IMG/VR virus record: IMGVR_UViG_3300022602_000078 | Span: 1-64,000 of that record | Source of the DNA: a virus | Length of the DNA: 64,000 bases | Strand: one strand, 5' to 3' | Shown here: piece by piece, positions 18,457-26,936 of the stretch | How positions within the stretch are numbered: position 1 is the stretch's first letter | Layout of the letters: each line of letters starts with the position of its first letter | Translations under genes and position numbers: made by a program | Notes under the pieces: generated by a model | What the model saw: only the letters and a program-made list of their open reading frames with translations | Database searches by the model: none | What the model was told of the DNA's origin: nothing

Positions 18457-19356
18457 TTAAACTGCGTTTGTAGCAATTGAAACTACCGAACCGCTAGCTG
18501 AACCAGTTGTCCACTGAGCTCGTCCGCCGTCGGCAATTAAAAAGCTACCAGACTTAGCATATTGATATAAAGTTGCATAATTCATTGTTAATTTACCAAC
18601 AAAATATGTGCTACCATTAGCATCCGTAGCAATAACTGACATCTGTCCAGCAGTTAATGATGTTGATGTAGTTACTAAATTACAAATACCGGTGCCTTGA
18701 GCATTTTCTATTAGATAACGATGACTACCTTTTTGTTTAACAATAGTGGAAGTTACAGCACTTGTGCCGCCATCGACTACAGGAATGTATGCTGTTGTGG
18801 CAATAGTGCCAGCTACTAAATCAACTGAAGTTACACCTGTAGTAAATGTAGCACCTGATCCAACATCACTAAAAGTGATTACGTTTCCTGTTAGATTCGA
18901 ATTAGCATTATTTAGAGAAAGACCTACAACCTTAGTACTTGGGTTAACTGCTAGTACATAAGTTGTTCCTGTGTTAATTCCTGTTCCTACAGCTTTCATA
19001 CCAACATAGATACCATTAACTCCATTCAATGTTAATGTATTTGTAGTATTTGTAGTAACTGTGGCTGTTTGAGTTGTCGGTGCAACAACTGTAACAGTTG
19101 GAGCAGATTTATATCCGCTACCTTGATTGGTAACAGTTATCGAAGCAATCGCACCTGTTGAAGTAGTAACTGTTAATGATGCAGTAGCATTTAAACCTGC
19201 TGCGTCGTCGGGTGCTGAAACTAGTGCTGTTACACCAGTAGAATAATGTGTGCCGCCGGCATTTACAGATGCAGTCACACCTTGATATTGAGTCATTACT
19301 TCACCTGCGCCTTGAGCGTTAGTCAAGAAGTATGTTTGTTTAATTGGACGTCCCAT
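18457..19356 (-). CDS. Decoration-like virion protein, MGRPI family (299 aa)
   Basis: Begins MGRPIKQTYF, like a family of structural proteins beginning MGRP(L/I) that I recall from aquatic T4-like phages; the assignment is from memory of the pattern. A ASVNAGGTHYSTGVTALVSAP and VTNQGSGYKSAPTVTVVAP segment (about residues 30-95) carries the SGxGYxxxPTV motif that also occurs in the 4303-residue baseplate protein. The second half repeats a TYFLTNAQGAGE/RYLIENAQGTGI phrase, so two related halves may exist. Its own terminator, a structured leader and a strong AAGGAG site mark it as a separately controlled and probably abundant late protein. A capsid decoration role is inferred from its position right after the major capsid gene. 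Confidence 0.75.
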   Translation of the reverse strand: MGRPIKQTYFLTNAQGAGEVMTQYQGVTASVNAGGTHYSTGVTALVSAPDDAAGLNATASLTVTTSTGAIASITVTNQGSGYKSAPTVTVVAPTTQTATVTTNTTNTLTLNGVNGIYVGMKAVGTGINTGTTYVLAVNPSTKVVGLSLNNANSNLTGNVITFSDVGSGATFTTGVTSVDLVAGTIATTAYIPVVDGGTSAVTSTIVKQKGSHRYLIENAQGTGICNLVTTSTSLTAGQMSVIATDANGSTYFVGKLTMNYATLYQYAKSGSFLIADGGRAQWTTGSASGSVVSIATNAV

Positions 19357-19378
19357 TTTATTTTCTCCTTATGAAAAC

Positions 19379-19436
19379 ACAGCGTTCTAGGCTGTACGCG
19401 GTTGGATTTCCGCATAAAACTTACACTATGTAAGTT
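19379..19436 (-). promoter_or_regulatory. Three tandem hairpins in the leader of the decoration-like gene
   Basis: In the minus-strand leader, in transcript order: an 8-bp perfect hairpin with a 3-base loop (19418-19436), a GCGG/CCGC hairpin with an 8-base loop (19398-19413) and an ACAGC/GCTGT hairpin with a 7-base loop (19379-19395). The AAGGAG ribosome site and ATG follow. A CTAAATA element (19445-19451) just upstream may be the promoter. Confidence 0.6.
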
Positions 19437-19464
19437 ATACCATGTATTTAGTTTGTTATTCAAG

Positions 19465-19488
19465 AAAAAGCCCACACAAGGTGGGCTT
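19465..19488 (-). terminator. Intrinsic terminator after the major capsid gene
   Basis: On the minus strand AAGCCCAC, a CTTGT loop and GTGGGCTT form an 8-bp stem followed by TTTC. It lies 28 bases after the capsid stop codon, as expected for a highly transcribed monocistronic end. Confidence 0.9.
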
Positions 19489-19516
19489 TGTCTCGTTTGA
19501 AATAATCTTTTATTGA

Positions 19517-20698
19517 TTATTGGAAACTTACATTGGCAGTATTAATACCAACGCGACCTAGGTAGTCAGCAGCATTACCCAAGCTCGATGCGGTGTTAGT
19601 CAATTGGACATAACCGTAACGAGTTAGGAAGCCTACTACTGGCTCGAAGGTTGCTGGATCTAGTACAACGCCAGAGCTCATTAGAGGAATATAAGGGCAA
19701 TAGAAAGCTGCGGCATCTGCCTCGCTTGAACCTTTATAACCAATTAGAACCTGGTTGCCATTTTGGGCAGTTGAATCAGCCATATATGCATCAACAAATA
19801 CCTTCATTGAGCCATTTAATGTACCAACAAACTTAGTATTAGTTGGAGCTTCGAATGTACCTTCAGTTGTGCGAGCAAAAGCTGAAGTTGTTGCGCTCTG
19901 TAGAATTGTTAAAGCCTGATTCGATACAACAGCCCAGTTACCAGCACCACGACGTGTGCGCTGAGCAATTAAGTTGCTTACACGATTGATCATGATTGCT
20001 AATGCAGCATGTTCGTCGCCGACGAATGTTGCTGTACCAGATACCAATGCCTGGTCGTATGTATATTCAAGACTTGCTAAACTGCGTAAGCTGTTTAAGA
20101 TTTCTTGATCGATTTCAGCAGTAATTTCTTGAGCCAAAGCAGCCATAATTTCTGCTTCGATATCAATACCCTGCTGTGCTTGTGCATCCTGAGCAGCCTC
20201 AAAAGTCCAACGAGCAGATAGCTTGCGGCTCTTTGCTTCGACTGGTGCCTTGAGGATCTGGATGCTCATGCGCTTGCCGGGGGTACCTTCAAGTGCTGCT
20301 GTTGTTGAAGCTGCTGGAGTAGAGTTGCTACCGTTACCCGAATATCCACGAGCGATATTGAATGGGCTTAGTGCTTCTTCACCTGCTGAAACTTCTGTAT
20401 CACTGTCTGCATAACGAACACGTAGTGTGTGGATCTGTGCAACAGGTCCTGTCATTGGCTGTACGCCGATGATTTCATTAGCAATAACAGTTGGCATCAC
20501 GCGACGGATAACTGGTAGAATTACACGGTTAAGTGTTGCTACGTTACCTGCGCTTGTTGCGCCTGCTGTGGCTGATTCTGTAAGTGCGCGACGTGTGTTC
20601 TCTAAGCATACATTCATGCTTGCACGACGGTTACCAGATAGGCCTTCAAGCAGAGCTTCTTTGGTCTCTGACCATCTTTCATTTAATAACTGTGACAT
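19517..20698 (-). CDS. 23: Major capsid protein gp23
   Basis: Clear T4-type gp23: the N-terminal segment with LENTRRALTE, SAGNVATLNRVILPVIRR, VMPTVIANEIIGVQPMTGP and the conserved C-terminal VGFLTRYGYVQ. It forms the hexameric shell of the head. At 393 residues it is shorter than T4 gp23 (521). A likely prohead-protease site, L-T-E before S, falls at residue 41, fitting removal of an N-terminal peptide by gp21. The start at 20698 has an AAGGAG site 10 bases upstream. Gene order 20-core-core-21-22-23 is the T4 order. A strong terminator follows. Confidence 0.97.
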   Translation of the reverse strand: MSQLLNERWSETKEALLEGLSGNRRASMNVCLENTRRALTESATAGATSAGNVATLNRVILPVIRRVMPTVIANEIIGVQPMTGPVAQIHTLRVRYADSDTEVSAGEEALSPFNIARGYSGNGSNSTPAASTTAALEGTPGKRMSIQILKAPVEAKSRKLSARWTFEAAQDAQAQQGIDIEAEIMAALAQEITAEIDQEILNSLRSLASLEYTYDQALVSGTATFVGDEHAALAIMINRVSNLIAQRTRRGAGNWAVVSNQALTILQSATTSAFARTTEGTFEAPTNTKFVGTLNGSMKVFVDAYMADSTAQNGNQVLIGYKGSSEADAAAFYCPYIPLMSSGVVLDPATFEPVVGFLTRYGYVQLTNTASSLGNAADYLGRVGINTANVSFQ

Positions 20699-20728
20699 TT
20701 TATGTCTTCTCCTTGAAATATATTAAAT

Positions 20729-21814
20729 TTATTTTAGACCCGCTAACTTGCGGATATCTAAAATGTTATCTAAGCCTACCTCAGGCTTATGTTCTCGATT
20801 ACCAGTCACTTCAGTGCCTTCAGTTAGTGTAGTTTTAGCTGCACGAACCTTACCACCTTCCATTACTGTCGGTAGGTACTTGTCAAAAGCTTCTGCTAGT
20901 TTCTTGGTCTGTACAGATTCAAGTAACTGATGCATCAACTCTCTCTTATCAGCACCTAGAGGTGCTAGTAACTCGCCCATAACCTGCTTACGCTCCATTA
21001 AATCTTTGGCAACACGAATTTCTCGGTCCTTGGACTCAACAATGGTTACTTTTTCTGTTAGGGCTTGTTTGGCCTCATTCAATTCTTTATCTTTCTTAGC
21101 AATAATCTTTAACAATTTACTTGTTTCAGATTTCTCGTTTAAGTAAGAACCAGAATATTCTTGAGCAAACGCTTCATATATACGACGACCAAAATCGTTA
21201 GTGCGGGCATTGTCAATATCTTCTTTCAATTGCTTGATTTCAGATGTCAACTTTTTAGTAACTGCCGTTTCAACAACTTTAGCCGAACGCTTAATGAAAT
21301 TCTGACTGATCTCATCGAATTTGTTCTTGGCTTCACGTACTAGCTTAACTTTAGTTTCAGCTAAATCACGCTTGTCAACAGCAAACTCGTTGATTTCTTT
21401 TGCTAGAGCATGTACTACGAATTGCTCTAACTTAGCAAAGTTTTCCGAAACTTTCTTGCGATCATTTTGGAATTCTACTAATTCTTTTCCTAATTGATTG
21501 ATTACAAAACCTTCTAGTTTTTTGCTGTCTGCTGATACTTTATTTTTATATTCAACTTGAGCTGCTGCTAGTGCTTTCTTGTCTTCATGCAATTCGGACA
21601 TTTCTGCGGCTAATCTATCGTTTAACATCTTGTCGATTGCTTCAACCATTACAGCCTTATCTTGGGTGTACTTTTGAGCAAATTCTTCACGAAGTTCTGC
21701 GGTGACTAGATCGCGATTCTCTTTAATTTTCTCAGCAAAAGCCGATTCAACAACAGATTTTGTTTCTTCTGTCATTACACCTGCTTCTACTAATTGTTTG
21801 AATGCGTCCAACAT
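20729..21814 (-). CDS. 22: Prohead core scaffolding protein gp22
   Basis: Almost entirely charged alpha-helix/coiled coil (Lys/Glu/Ala-rich, residues about 15-290), with the family-typical ending RKLAGLK and a conserved segment around LMERKQVMGELLAPLGADKR. It builds the internal scaffold on which gp23 assembles and is then degraded by gp21. Its place between the protease and the capsid gene is diagnostic. At 361 residues it is longer than T4 gp22 (269). Several Leu/Ile-x-Glu sites that gp21 could cut are present. The start Met lies 18 bases after the gp21 stop with a GAGGAGAAATG-like ribosome site. Confidence 0.93.
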   Translation of the reverse strand: MLDAFKQLVEAGVMTEETKSVVESAFAEKIKENRDLVTAELREEFAQKYTQDKAVMVEAIDKMLNDRLAAEMSELHEDKKALAAAQVEYKNKVSADSKKLEGFVINQLGKELVEFQNDRKKVSENFAKLEQFVVHALAKEINEFAVDKRDLAETKVKLVREAKNKFDEISQNFIKRSAKVVETAVTKKLTSEIKQLKEDIDNARTNDFGRRIYEAFAQEYSGSYLNEKSETSKLLKIIAKKDKELNEAKQALTEKVTIVESKDREIRVAKDLMERKQVMGELLAPLGADKRELMHQLLESVQTKKLAEAFDKYLPTVMEGGKVRAAKTTLTEGTEVTGNREHKPEVGLDNILDIRKLAGLK

Positions 21815-21832
21815 TTACATTTCTCCTCGGGC

Positions 21833-22465
21833 TTATTTTAGACCTTTAATAATTTGCAAGAGAGATTCCTGCAAGTATTTCTGGGCCTTTGGATCTTCTT
21901 TTACTTCTTGTGCTACCTTAAATGCTTTCATCCCACCACGTGAGTTCATGATATGTTCATAAACCGGTGTGGGATAAGCTCCAGGAGCACTGGGTTGAGC
22001 AACTACGTCTACCGTGATGATCTCAAAATCAGATACATGGCCGTTCATGTCGTTAACATTGCCGCTACCACGAGAACTAACACCAAGTTTTACACCGCTT
22101 TCAAGCATAGTACGAACTAAGTTACCCATTGGAGTTGGCAAAATTTTCATTTTGCCGTATCCATTAGGACCTTCCATCCACATTTGTGTTATCATGTGGC
22201 TGACACGATCCAAATTAACTTTCAAATCATCTGGATGATCAACTTCGCCTAACACTGAATATCCGTTTTGAATTTGGTCATTCAGTGTCTTTACCGCACT
22301 CTCAATTTCGTCTACTGGGTAAACACGTTGATTAGCGTTACGTATCCCACCTTGGATGGCAATGCCTTTTAAATAAAGACTCTTACCATCCTTATCATCA
22401 CTCTCGAGTATAACTCCAGCTTGATCAAAACTTAGGTGTTCTTTTAGATAGCGTATTTGATGCAT
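21833..22465 (-). CDS. 21: Prohead core protease gp21
   Basis: T4-type prohead serine protease, 210 residues (T4 gp21 is 212). The catalytic His is seen in GEVDHP (His77) and the catalytic Ser in GVSSRGSG (Ser130/131); RVYP and the FEIITVDVVAQPSAPGA segment are also typical. It matures inside the prohead and cleaves core and shell proteins. It is encoded directly upstream of its substrates gp22 and gp23 on the same strand. It begins 11 bases after the acidic core protein gene ends. Confidence 0.95.
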   Translation of the reverse strand: MHQIRYLKEHLSFDQAGVILESDDKDGKSLYLKGIAIQGGIRNANQRVYPVDEIESAVKTLNDQIQNGYSVLGEVDHPDDLKVNLDRVSHMITQMWMEGPNGYGKMKILPTPMGNLVRTMLESGVKLGVSSRGSGNVNDMNGHVSDFEIITVDVVAQPSAPGAYPTPVYEHIMNSRGGMKAFKVAQEVKEDPKAQKYLQESLLQIIKGLK

Positions 22466-22476
22466 CTACTTCTCTA

Positions 22477-23523
22477 TTAAAGTTTCTTTAAGAAAGATTT
22501 GCTGCTACTGACCGAAGTCTGTCCAGCCTTGTCACCTGTACCTGAACCAACTGGACCTGGGGTCTTGTTGTTCTGTGGCCATCCTGATTGCTTCTTAAGA
22601 TTCTTTACACCAGCTTTTCCGCCTGGTGCGCTATTGGCTTCCCAATCTTTACCAGTAAACTGCTCACTCTTTTCTGGAGTAATACCTTTGTTTACTTTGT
22701 TTGGTGAAGTTCCAGTGTTATGCTGGCCATCTGTGCCGCTATCTTGTGCAATGTTCTTAGCATCTGCACCAGTTGTTGGCTTGCCTTTTCCTGAACTTAC
22801 TGGGCTCTTTCCTTCTGAAGGAGCACTTACTGTTTCACCACTGCCAGAACCGGCGTTCTTGCCTTGTGCTTTTTGTGTGCTGCCTTTTTCCCAGTCATTT
22901 CCAACTTTTTCTACATATTCTCGAGTCATGCGGCGTGCTTCTTGCATACTCATCATTTCATCTTCATTATCTTCTTCGCTATCGAAGTCACTATCATGTT
23001 CGCTGTGATCCATACCCATATCAGCTTCTTCGCTGCCTTGAGCTGCTTCTAATTCAGCAAACGCTGCTTCTAATTCTTGGATAGCATTTTTGATATCTAA
23101 AATAGCATGATCTTCATCGGCTTCGTGGCCTTCTTTATCATCCTCACCGCCCATGACGTCTGCGCCGAAATCATCGGTTGCATCGCCTGGAGCAAAATCA
23201 TGCTTATCGGCTTCTGAATCCTCTTCTGAATCCATTACATATGAATCTTCTAATTCTTCTTCTGCAGATTCTTCCATTTCTTCGTCTTCTGCAGATTCTT
23301 CCATTTCTTCGTCTTCTGCAGATTCTTCCATTTCTTCGTCTTCTGCAGATTCTTCCATTTCTTCGTCTTCTTTAGACTCATCCATCTCATCCTCTTCTTC
23401 AGAGATTAGATTTTCATAAATTGTACGTGATTTTTCTACTACGATCTCATGAAAAAGTTCATTTGCCTTTTCATGTTCTTCGTTAACTAGGTAATCTAGT
23501 AATTGTTCAAATTTGGTTGACAT
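22477..23523 (-). CDS. Acidic prohead core protein, gp68-position (348 aa)
   Basis: The N-terminal 40 residues (KFEQLLDYLVNEEHEKANELFHEIVVEKSRTIYENL) are helical and typical of prohead core proteins encoded next to gp21 in aquatic T4-like phages. Residues about 45-100 are extremely acidic with four exact EDEEMEESA repeats. The middle contains another acidic helix and the C-terminal 150 residues are Gly/Ser/Lys-rich, low complexity and probably disordered, ending KSFLKKL. Position (portal, small core protein, this, protease) matches T4 20-67-68-21. The acidic stretch may organise the core or counter DNA. Start at 23523 with a strong AAAGGAGAAC site. Confidence 0.75.
   Translation of the reverse strand: MSTKFEQLLDYLVNEEHEKANELFHEIVVEKSRTIYENLISEEEDEMDESKEDEEMEESAEDEEMEESAEDEEMEESAEDEEMEESAEEELEDSYVMDSEEDSEADKHDFAPGDATDDFGADVMGGEDDKEGHEADEDHAILDIKNAIQELEAAFAELEAAQGSEEADMGMDHSEHDSDFDSEEDNEDEMMSMQEARRMTREYVEKVGNDWEKGSTQKAQGKNAGSGSGETVSAPSEGKSPVSSGKGKPTTGADAKNIAQDSGTDGQHNTGTSPNKVNKGITPEKSEQFTGKDWEANSAPGGKAGVKNLKKQSGWPQNNKTPGPVGSGTGDKAGQTSVSSSKSFLKKL
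23264..23371 (-). repeat. Four exact 27-bp tandem repeats coding EDEEMEESA
   Basis: Units at 23264-23290, 23291-23317, 23318-23344 and 23345-23371 are identical; a decayed fifth unit follows at 23372. Each adds nine acidic residues in frame. Confidence 0.95.
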
Positions 23524-23681
23524 TGCAAAGTTCTCCTTTATATAGCGGCAAGGCTGTGTTAATATTTAAGATAATTTTAAAAAAGGTGGAGAAAATAGGC
23601 CAAAAATGGAGAATTTTTAAACCTTATGATGATTTTTATTAAAAATATTTAGTTTTTAATAGCTATCAGTTAACTTAATAG

Positions 23682-23912
23682 TTATCGAGGGGGTGCTTCT
23701 GCAGAGGTAGGAGCGGCGTACATTTTACGAATAACATCAAGTTCTTCGTTCTTTTCTTTATCATGAGCCTCACCTGCTTTGCGTATTTCATTAAGATCCC
23801 GAAGTGTAAGACGCATCTTCCTTAAGTCTTTTTTATGCAATACGCTAGTGTCATTTTGACTCAAATACCGATCATCTGCTTGAGGATCAGCGTGATCGCG
23901 ATTGAAATACAT
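23682..23912 (-). CDS. Small prohead core protein, gp67-position (76-82 aa)
   Basis: A small charged helical protein (YFNRDHADPQADDRYLSQND, then KKDLRKMRLTLRDLNEIRKAGEAHDKEKNEELDVIRKMY) between portal and acidic core protein, where T4 has gene 67. The longest frame starts at an ATG at 23930. A perfect TATAAATA lies 8 bases in front of that ATG, so a late transcript would begin almost on it. The Met at 23912, with GAGAG upstream, is chosen here as the more likely start. The function as an internal core protein is inferred from gene order. Confidence 0.65.
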   Translation of the reverse strand: MYFNRDHADPQADDRYLSQNDTSVLHKKDLRKMRLTLRDLNEIRKAGEAHDKEKNEELDVIRKMYAAPTSAEAPPR

Positions 23913-23938
23913 GAATTCTCTCAATAACATAGTATTGT

Positions 23939-23946
23939 TATTTATA
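23939..23946 (-). promoter_or_regulatory. Late promoter candidate, perfect TATAAATA
   Basis: Minus-strand TATAAATA, identical to the T4 late consensus. It sits between the portal stop codon and the first ATG of the small core gene. It would start a transcript covering both prohead core proteins, the protease, scaffold and capsid. Confidence 0.6.
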
Positions 23947-23948
23947 AA

Positions 23949-26933
23949 TTATTGAGCAGGAGATGGTTCGGCGCCGCCTTCTGAACCGCCCATGTCGTCT
24001 GGAATTGCACCTTCTGTACCTGGTGCCGGAGCTTGATTATTACTTAAATCGCCAAGATCACCGGCAATACCATTGGCAGTAATTCCTGCACTACGTAATT
24101 CTGCACTGGCAGATAATTCTGTATTTTTAGAAATATTCTCTTCTTTCCACATATGCTCGTTTTCCGCAATTTCTTCAGCAGTTAAACCTAAGAAACGTTT
24201 CATAGCATATCTATTACTAACAAATGGTATAGCAACTACAGCGTTAAATGTATTAACACGAGCTGTATCCATTTCTGCTTGACGGTATGAAGCAAAGTTT
24301 TGTGGTGGATTAAAACGAATATCAAAAATATTAGAATCTATGTTAATACCTTTGGCATGTAGATATAGTTTAAATTCTGTATCAAATGTATCATGCATTA
24401 GGCTTTGTAAACGTTCACAATATTTGTTAAAACGCAATTCTTGAATATATGCAGTGCCTACACGACCATCATTAAAATTACTACCCCCATCATCTGATCC
24501 GGTAGGCAAATAGCTACTGGGTATGCGTAATGCACGGAATAATTTGTTAGTAAAATATTTTAAATCGTCTATTTCTCCAAGATTTTGTCCACCTTGTAAA
24601 ATTTCAACTTTACTACCACGACCTTCTGCTGTTTGTGGGAAGAAGTAATCTTCATTGATTGAATTTTTAACGAAGATTCCTGCGTCAATGGCAAAAGTAT
24701 GGTAATTATTCCATCTTTCTTTTCCATCAATGGTTATAGTCCCGGTATCTCTGTTAAAAACTTTTTCAATTTTAACTATTCTATGATTAAAATTATCAAT
24801 CTCTCTAACAAAATACTTCCAATTTTTATATCCAAACTTTTCTAATAATCTATCTAATTTGCTATATCCAAATTTAGAAAAATCTATTTTGCACTGTGCA
24901 TTTTTATAATCTAATGGTTTGCTGTTTTCATTTTTTACTAGTGTTAATAGCTGTGCATCATTGTCACAAAGTTCTAAAATAGCATCTTTATTTTTAATTC
25001 CATTTTTTACTTTATTCGCCACAAGTTGTAACATTTCAAAAGTTAAGTTTAATGGTTGATTTTTAATTTTTACGCGAGTATTGAGATTAGAAATAAGTTT
25101 ATTTGCAAATTCTGGATTACTGGCAATATATTCTTTTCTAGATCTGCTGGCATTTTCTTTATAAGAATCACGAGTGGTGGGATCATTTTGTCTCATCCAA
25201 ACTGACTTTTTCTGTGCAACACGAATGTTCCAAAGAGCAGTTAGACGCCCTTCTTCCGACATATTGGTCCAATGTTCTTTTAGTGTTTTACTAATTTTAT
25301 CGGTTAACTGTCGTCTATAATCATCGCTCATGTTTTCCCAAAATTCTTTCTTTTGAGCAGCATGATACAGAATATGGTCTTCTTTATTCATATAGGTTAA
25401 ATTTCTAGGATCATTATTGAATCTATTGTGATCTTTGTGATGAACCACAGTTCTAGGACTTAAACTATATTCCTCAAGATAACAAAATTCTTGATGTTTT
25501 TCTATCTTTCTAAAAAACTCTGCAACGGTTCTATGAGTCCATATCCATGATTTTTTTTCATGGTCCCATACTTGTTGATAGTCATTACCATTAGAAGCAA
25601 TATCTTCATTTTTAGTATTAAAAGAAATTAAACTATCTTTTTCTGTTAGATCTTTTGCTTCAACAAATCCGCGGCCAAATACGGGAATTTTATGATCAGG
25701 CGTGCAAGTAAATGTCTTACCATTGTCTAATGTAATTTCAATTACATCTGTATTTTTTCTTGTTATACCGGCCCAATCGATTACACCAGGAACTATTTTG
25801 CCTGTAACAGGATCACAGCTATAAGCCCAGTTTTCTTTGCCTTGCTCAAATTCTTTTATAATTTCATTTAATGACAAGGTTCTACCATCTAACAAAGGAA
25901 TTTTAGTTTCAAGGTCAAGGCATAACGGATTATAACTGGCGTCTATGACACTTTGGCTACCACCATTTGAACTAGGTATTCTGCGTTGGTTTACTTCATT
26001 CTTTACACGCTCGACAAAACTCATAGCTAAGTGACTGGGCATATTACCTACATCAATATAAAATACACGACGTTCTGGCGCACGTTGTACACGATAGATA
26101 ATAATAGCATCTTCTAATAATTCTTTTTGTTTGAATACTTTGAAGATTGTTTCCATCAAACTATTTCCGAATGGATAATTGTTATCCATTCCTTCGCTCA
26201 TGCTGATATGTATTACATGTCGAGCGTCGATGGCATATTGATTTTGATTATTGCTGAATCTACTACCGCTAGCTCCTGTAGGAAATGACCCCACCATGCC
26301 CCGACTTCCGCCGGCCCCGCCTTGCCCTGTACCATAACTGCCGCCGAATTGGCTTCCACCTCCTTGTATATTTGATGGTTGAATGGCAGTTGTGGCCAGG
26401 GTTTCAAGATTGGGATTAAAGTCTCGAATAACATATTGCTCAGGTTTTTTACCATCACTTTCATTAACAATAACTTTGTCCACTTTAGCAGGATCAATAT
26501 ACATCCAAGCCTGAGTTTCAGGATCTCTTACAAAAAATGTATCACCATACTTAAAGGCATTTCTTACAATTTTAAAAATTCTTGTGTGAAACTTGTTTAA
26601 TTTGGTCCATGTCTGCAGATATTTTTTAATGATTTTAATTTCAGTAGTAGTAGCTTGTTCTTTAAAAAATATTTGAAATGGAGTACCATTTTCAACATTA
26701 GACTGTGTACAAAATTCTGCTAAAATATCAAAAGCAGCATTGACTTCACTATCCCAATCCATGGTATCATATTGCCCATAACGTTCAAGTCGATTAGGAT
26801 GGCCAGAATAAACATCAGGCAAATAACTAGAGTAATTAGTTCGGCTGAGGCTACCGCCTGAATTCATTGATCCATTAACCGGACTTAATTGTCCTGAAGT
26901 ATTAACGGGAGTAAAATATTTTTTCCAACTCAT
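23949..26933 (-). CDS. 20: Portal protein gp20 interrupted by an intein
   Basis: The N-extein (residues 1-337) carries portal hallmarks: YDTMDWDSEVNAAFDILAEF, AFKYGDTFFVRD, RVQRAPERRVFYIDVGNMP. The C-extein (758-994) continues SINEDYFFPQTAEGRGSKVE, LGEIDDLKYF and ALRIPSSYLP. Residues 338-757 are an intein; without it the portal is 574 residues, close to T4 gp20 (524). The portal forms the dodecameric DNA entry ring at one head vertex and nucleates the prohead. The intein sits in a highly conserved stretch, as homing elements usually do. The reading frame is intact throughout, so splicing would give a full portal. A Gly/Ser-rich loop lies near residues 190-230. It starts 3 bases after the tape-measure stop codon. 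Confidence 0.96.
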   Translation of the reverse strand: MSWKKYFTPVNTSGQLSPVNGSMNSGGSLSRTNYSSYLPDVYSGHPNRLERYGQYDTMDWDSEVNAAFDILAEFCTQSNVENGTPFQIFFKEQATTTEIKIIKKYLQTWTKLNKFHTRIFKIVRNAFKYGDTFFVRDPETQAWMYIDPAKVDKVIVNESDGKKPEQYVIRDFNPNLETLATTAIQPSNIQGGGSQFGGSYGTGQGGAGGSRGMVGSFPTGASGSRFSNNQNQYAIDARHVIHISMSEGMDNNYPFGNSLMETIFKVFKQKELLEDAIIIYRVQRAPERRVFYIDVGNMPSHLAMSFVERVKNEVNQRRIPSSNGGSQSVIDASYNPLCLDLETKIPLLDGRTLSLNEIIKEFEQGKENWAYSCDPVTGKIVPGVIDWAGITRKNTDVIEITLDNGKTFTCTPDHKIPVFGRGFVEAKDLTEKDSLISFNTKNEDIASNGNDYQQVWDHEKKSWIWTHRTVAEFFRKIEKHQEFCYLEEYSLSPRTVVHHKDHNRFNNDPRNLTYMNKEDHILYHAAQKKEFWENMSDDYRRQLTDKISKTLKEHWTNMSEEGRLTALWNIRVAQKKSVWMRQNDPTTRDSYKENASRSRKEYIASNPEFANKLISNLNTRVKIKNQPLNLTFEMLQLVANKVKNGIKNKDAILELCDNDAQLLTLVKNENSKPLDYKNAQCKIDFSKFGYSKLDRLLEKFGYKNWKYFVREIDNFNHRIVKIEKVFNRDTGTITIDGKERWNNYHTFAIDAGIFVKNSINEDYFFPQTAEGRGSKVEILQGGQNLGEIDDLKYFTNKLFRALRIPSSYLPTGSDDGGSNFNDGRVGTAYIQELRFNKYCERLQSLMHDTFDTEFKLYLHAKGINIDSNIFDIRFNPPQNFASYRQAEMDTARVNTFNAVVAIPFVSNRYAMKRFLGLTAEEIAENEHMWKEENISKNTELSASAELRSAGITANGIAGDLGDLSNNQAPAPGTEGAIPDDMGGSEGGAEPSPAQ
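24663..25922 (-). mobile_element. Intein with HNH homing endonuclease in gp20 (420 aa)
   Basis: The insertion begins at Cys338 (block A, CLDLETKIPLLDG). Block B has TCTPDHKIPV, the T-x-x-H motif (Thr411, His414). An HNH nuclease module follows (TVVHHKDHNRFNNDPRNL, residues about 495-512), then a Lys/Arg-rich helical DNA-binding stretch. The end is YHTFAIDAGIFVKN at Asn757, with Ser758 as the +1 nucleophile. The joined exteins read NPL then SINEDYFF. The penultimate residue is Lys756, where most inteins have His. The element is in frame and all other splicing residues are present, so activity is plausible. Confidence 0.93.
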
Positions 26934-26936
26934 AAA

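Noticed and set aside
22499-23419. Long plus-strand open frames (169, 103, 88 codons) opposite the acidic prohead protein
   Set aside because: They are antisense shadows of the Gly/Ser-rich and EDEEMEESA repeats (for example poly-Ser strings) with no ribosome sites or family pattern.
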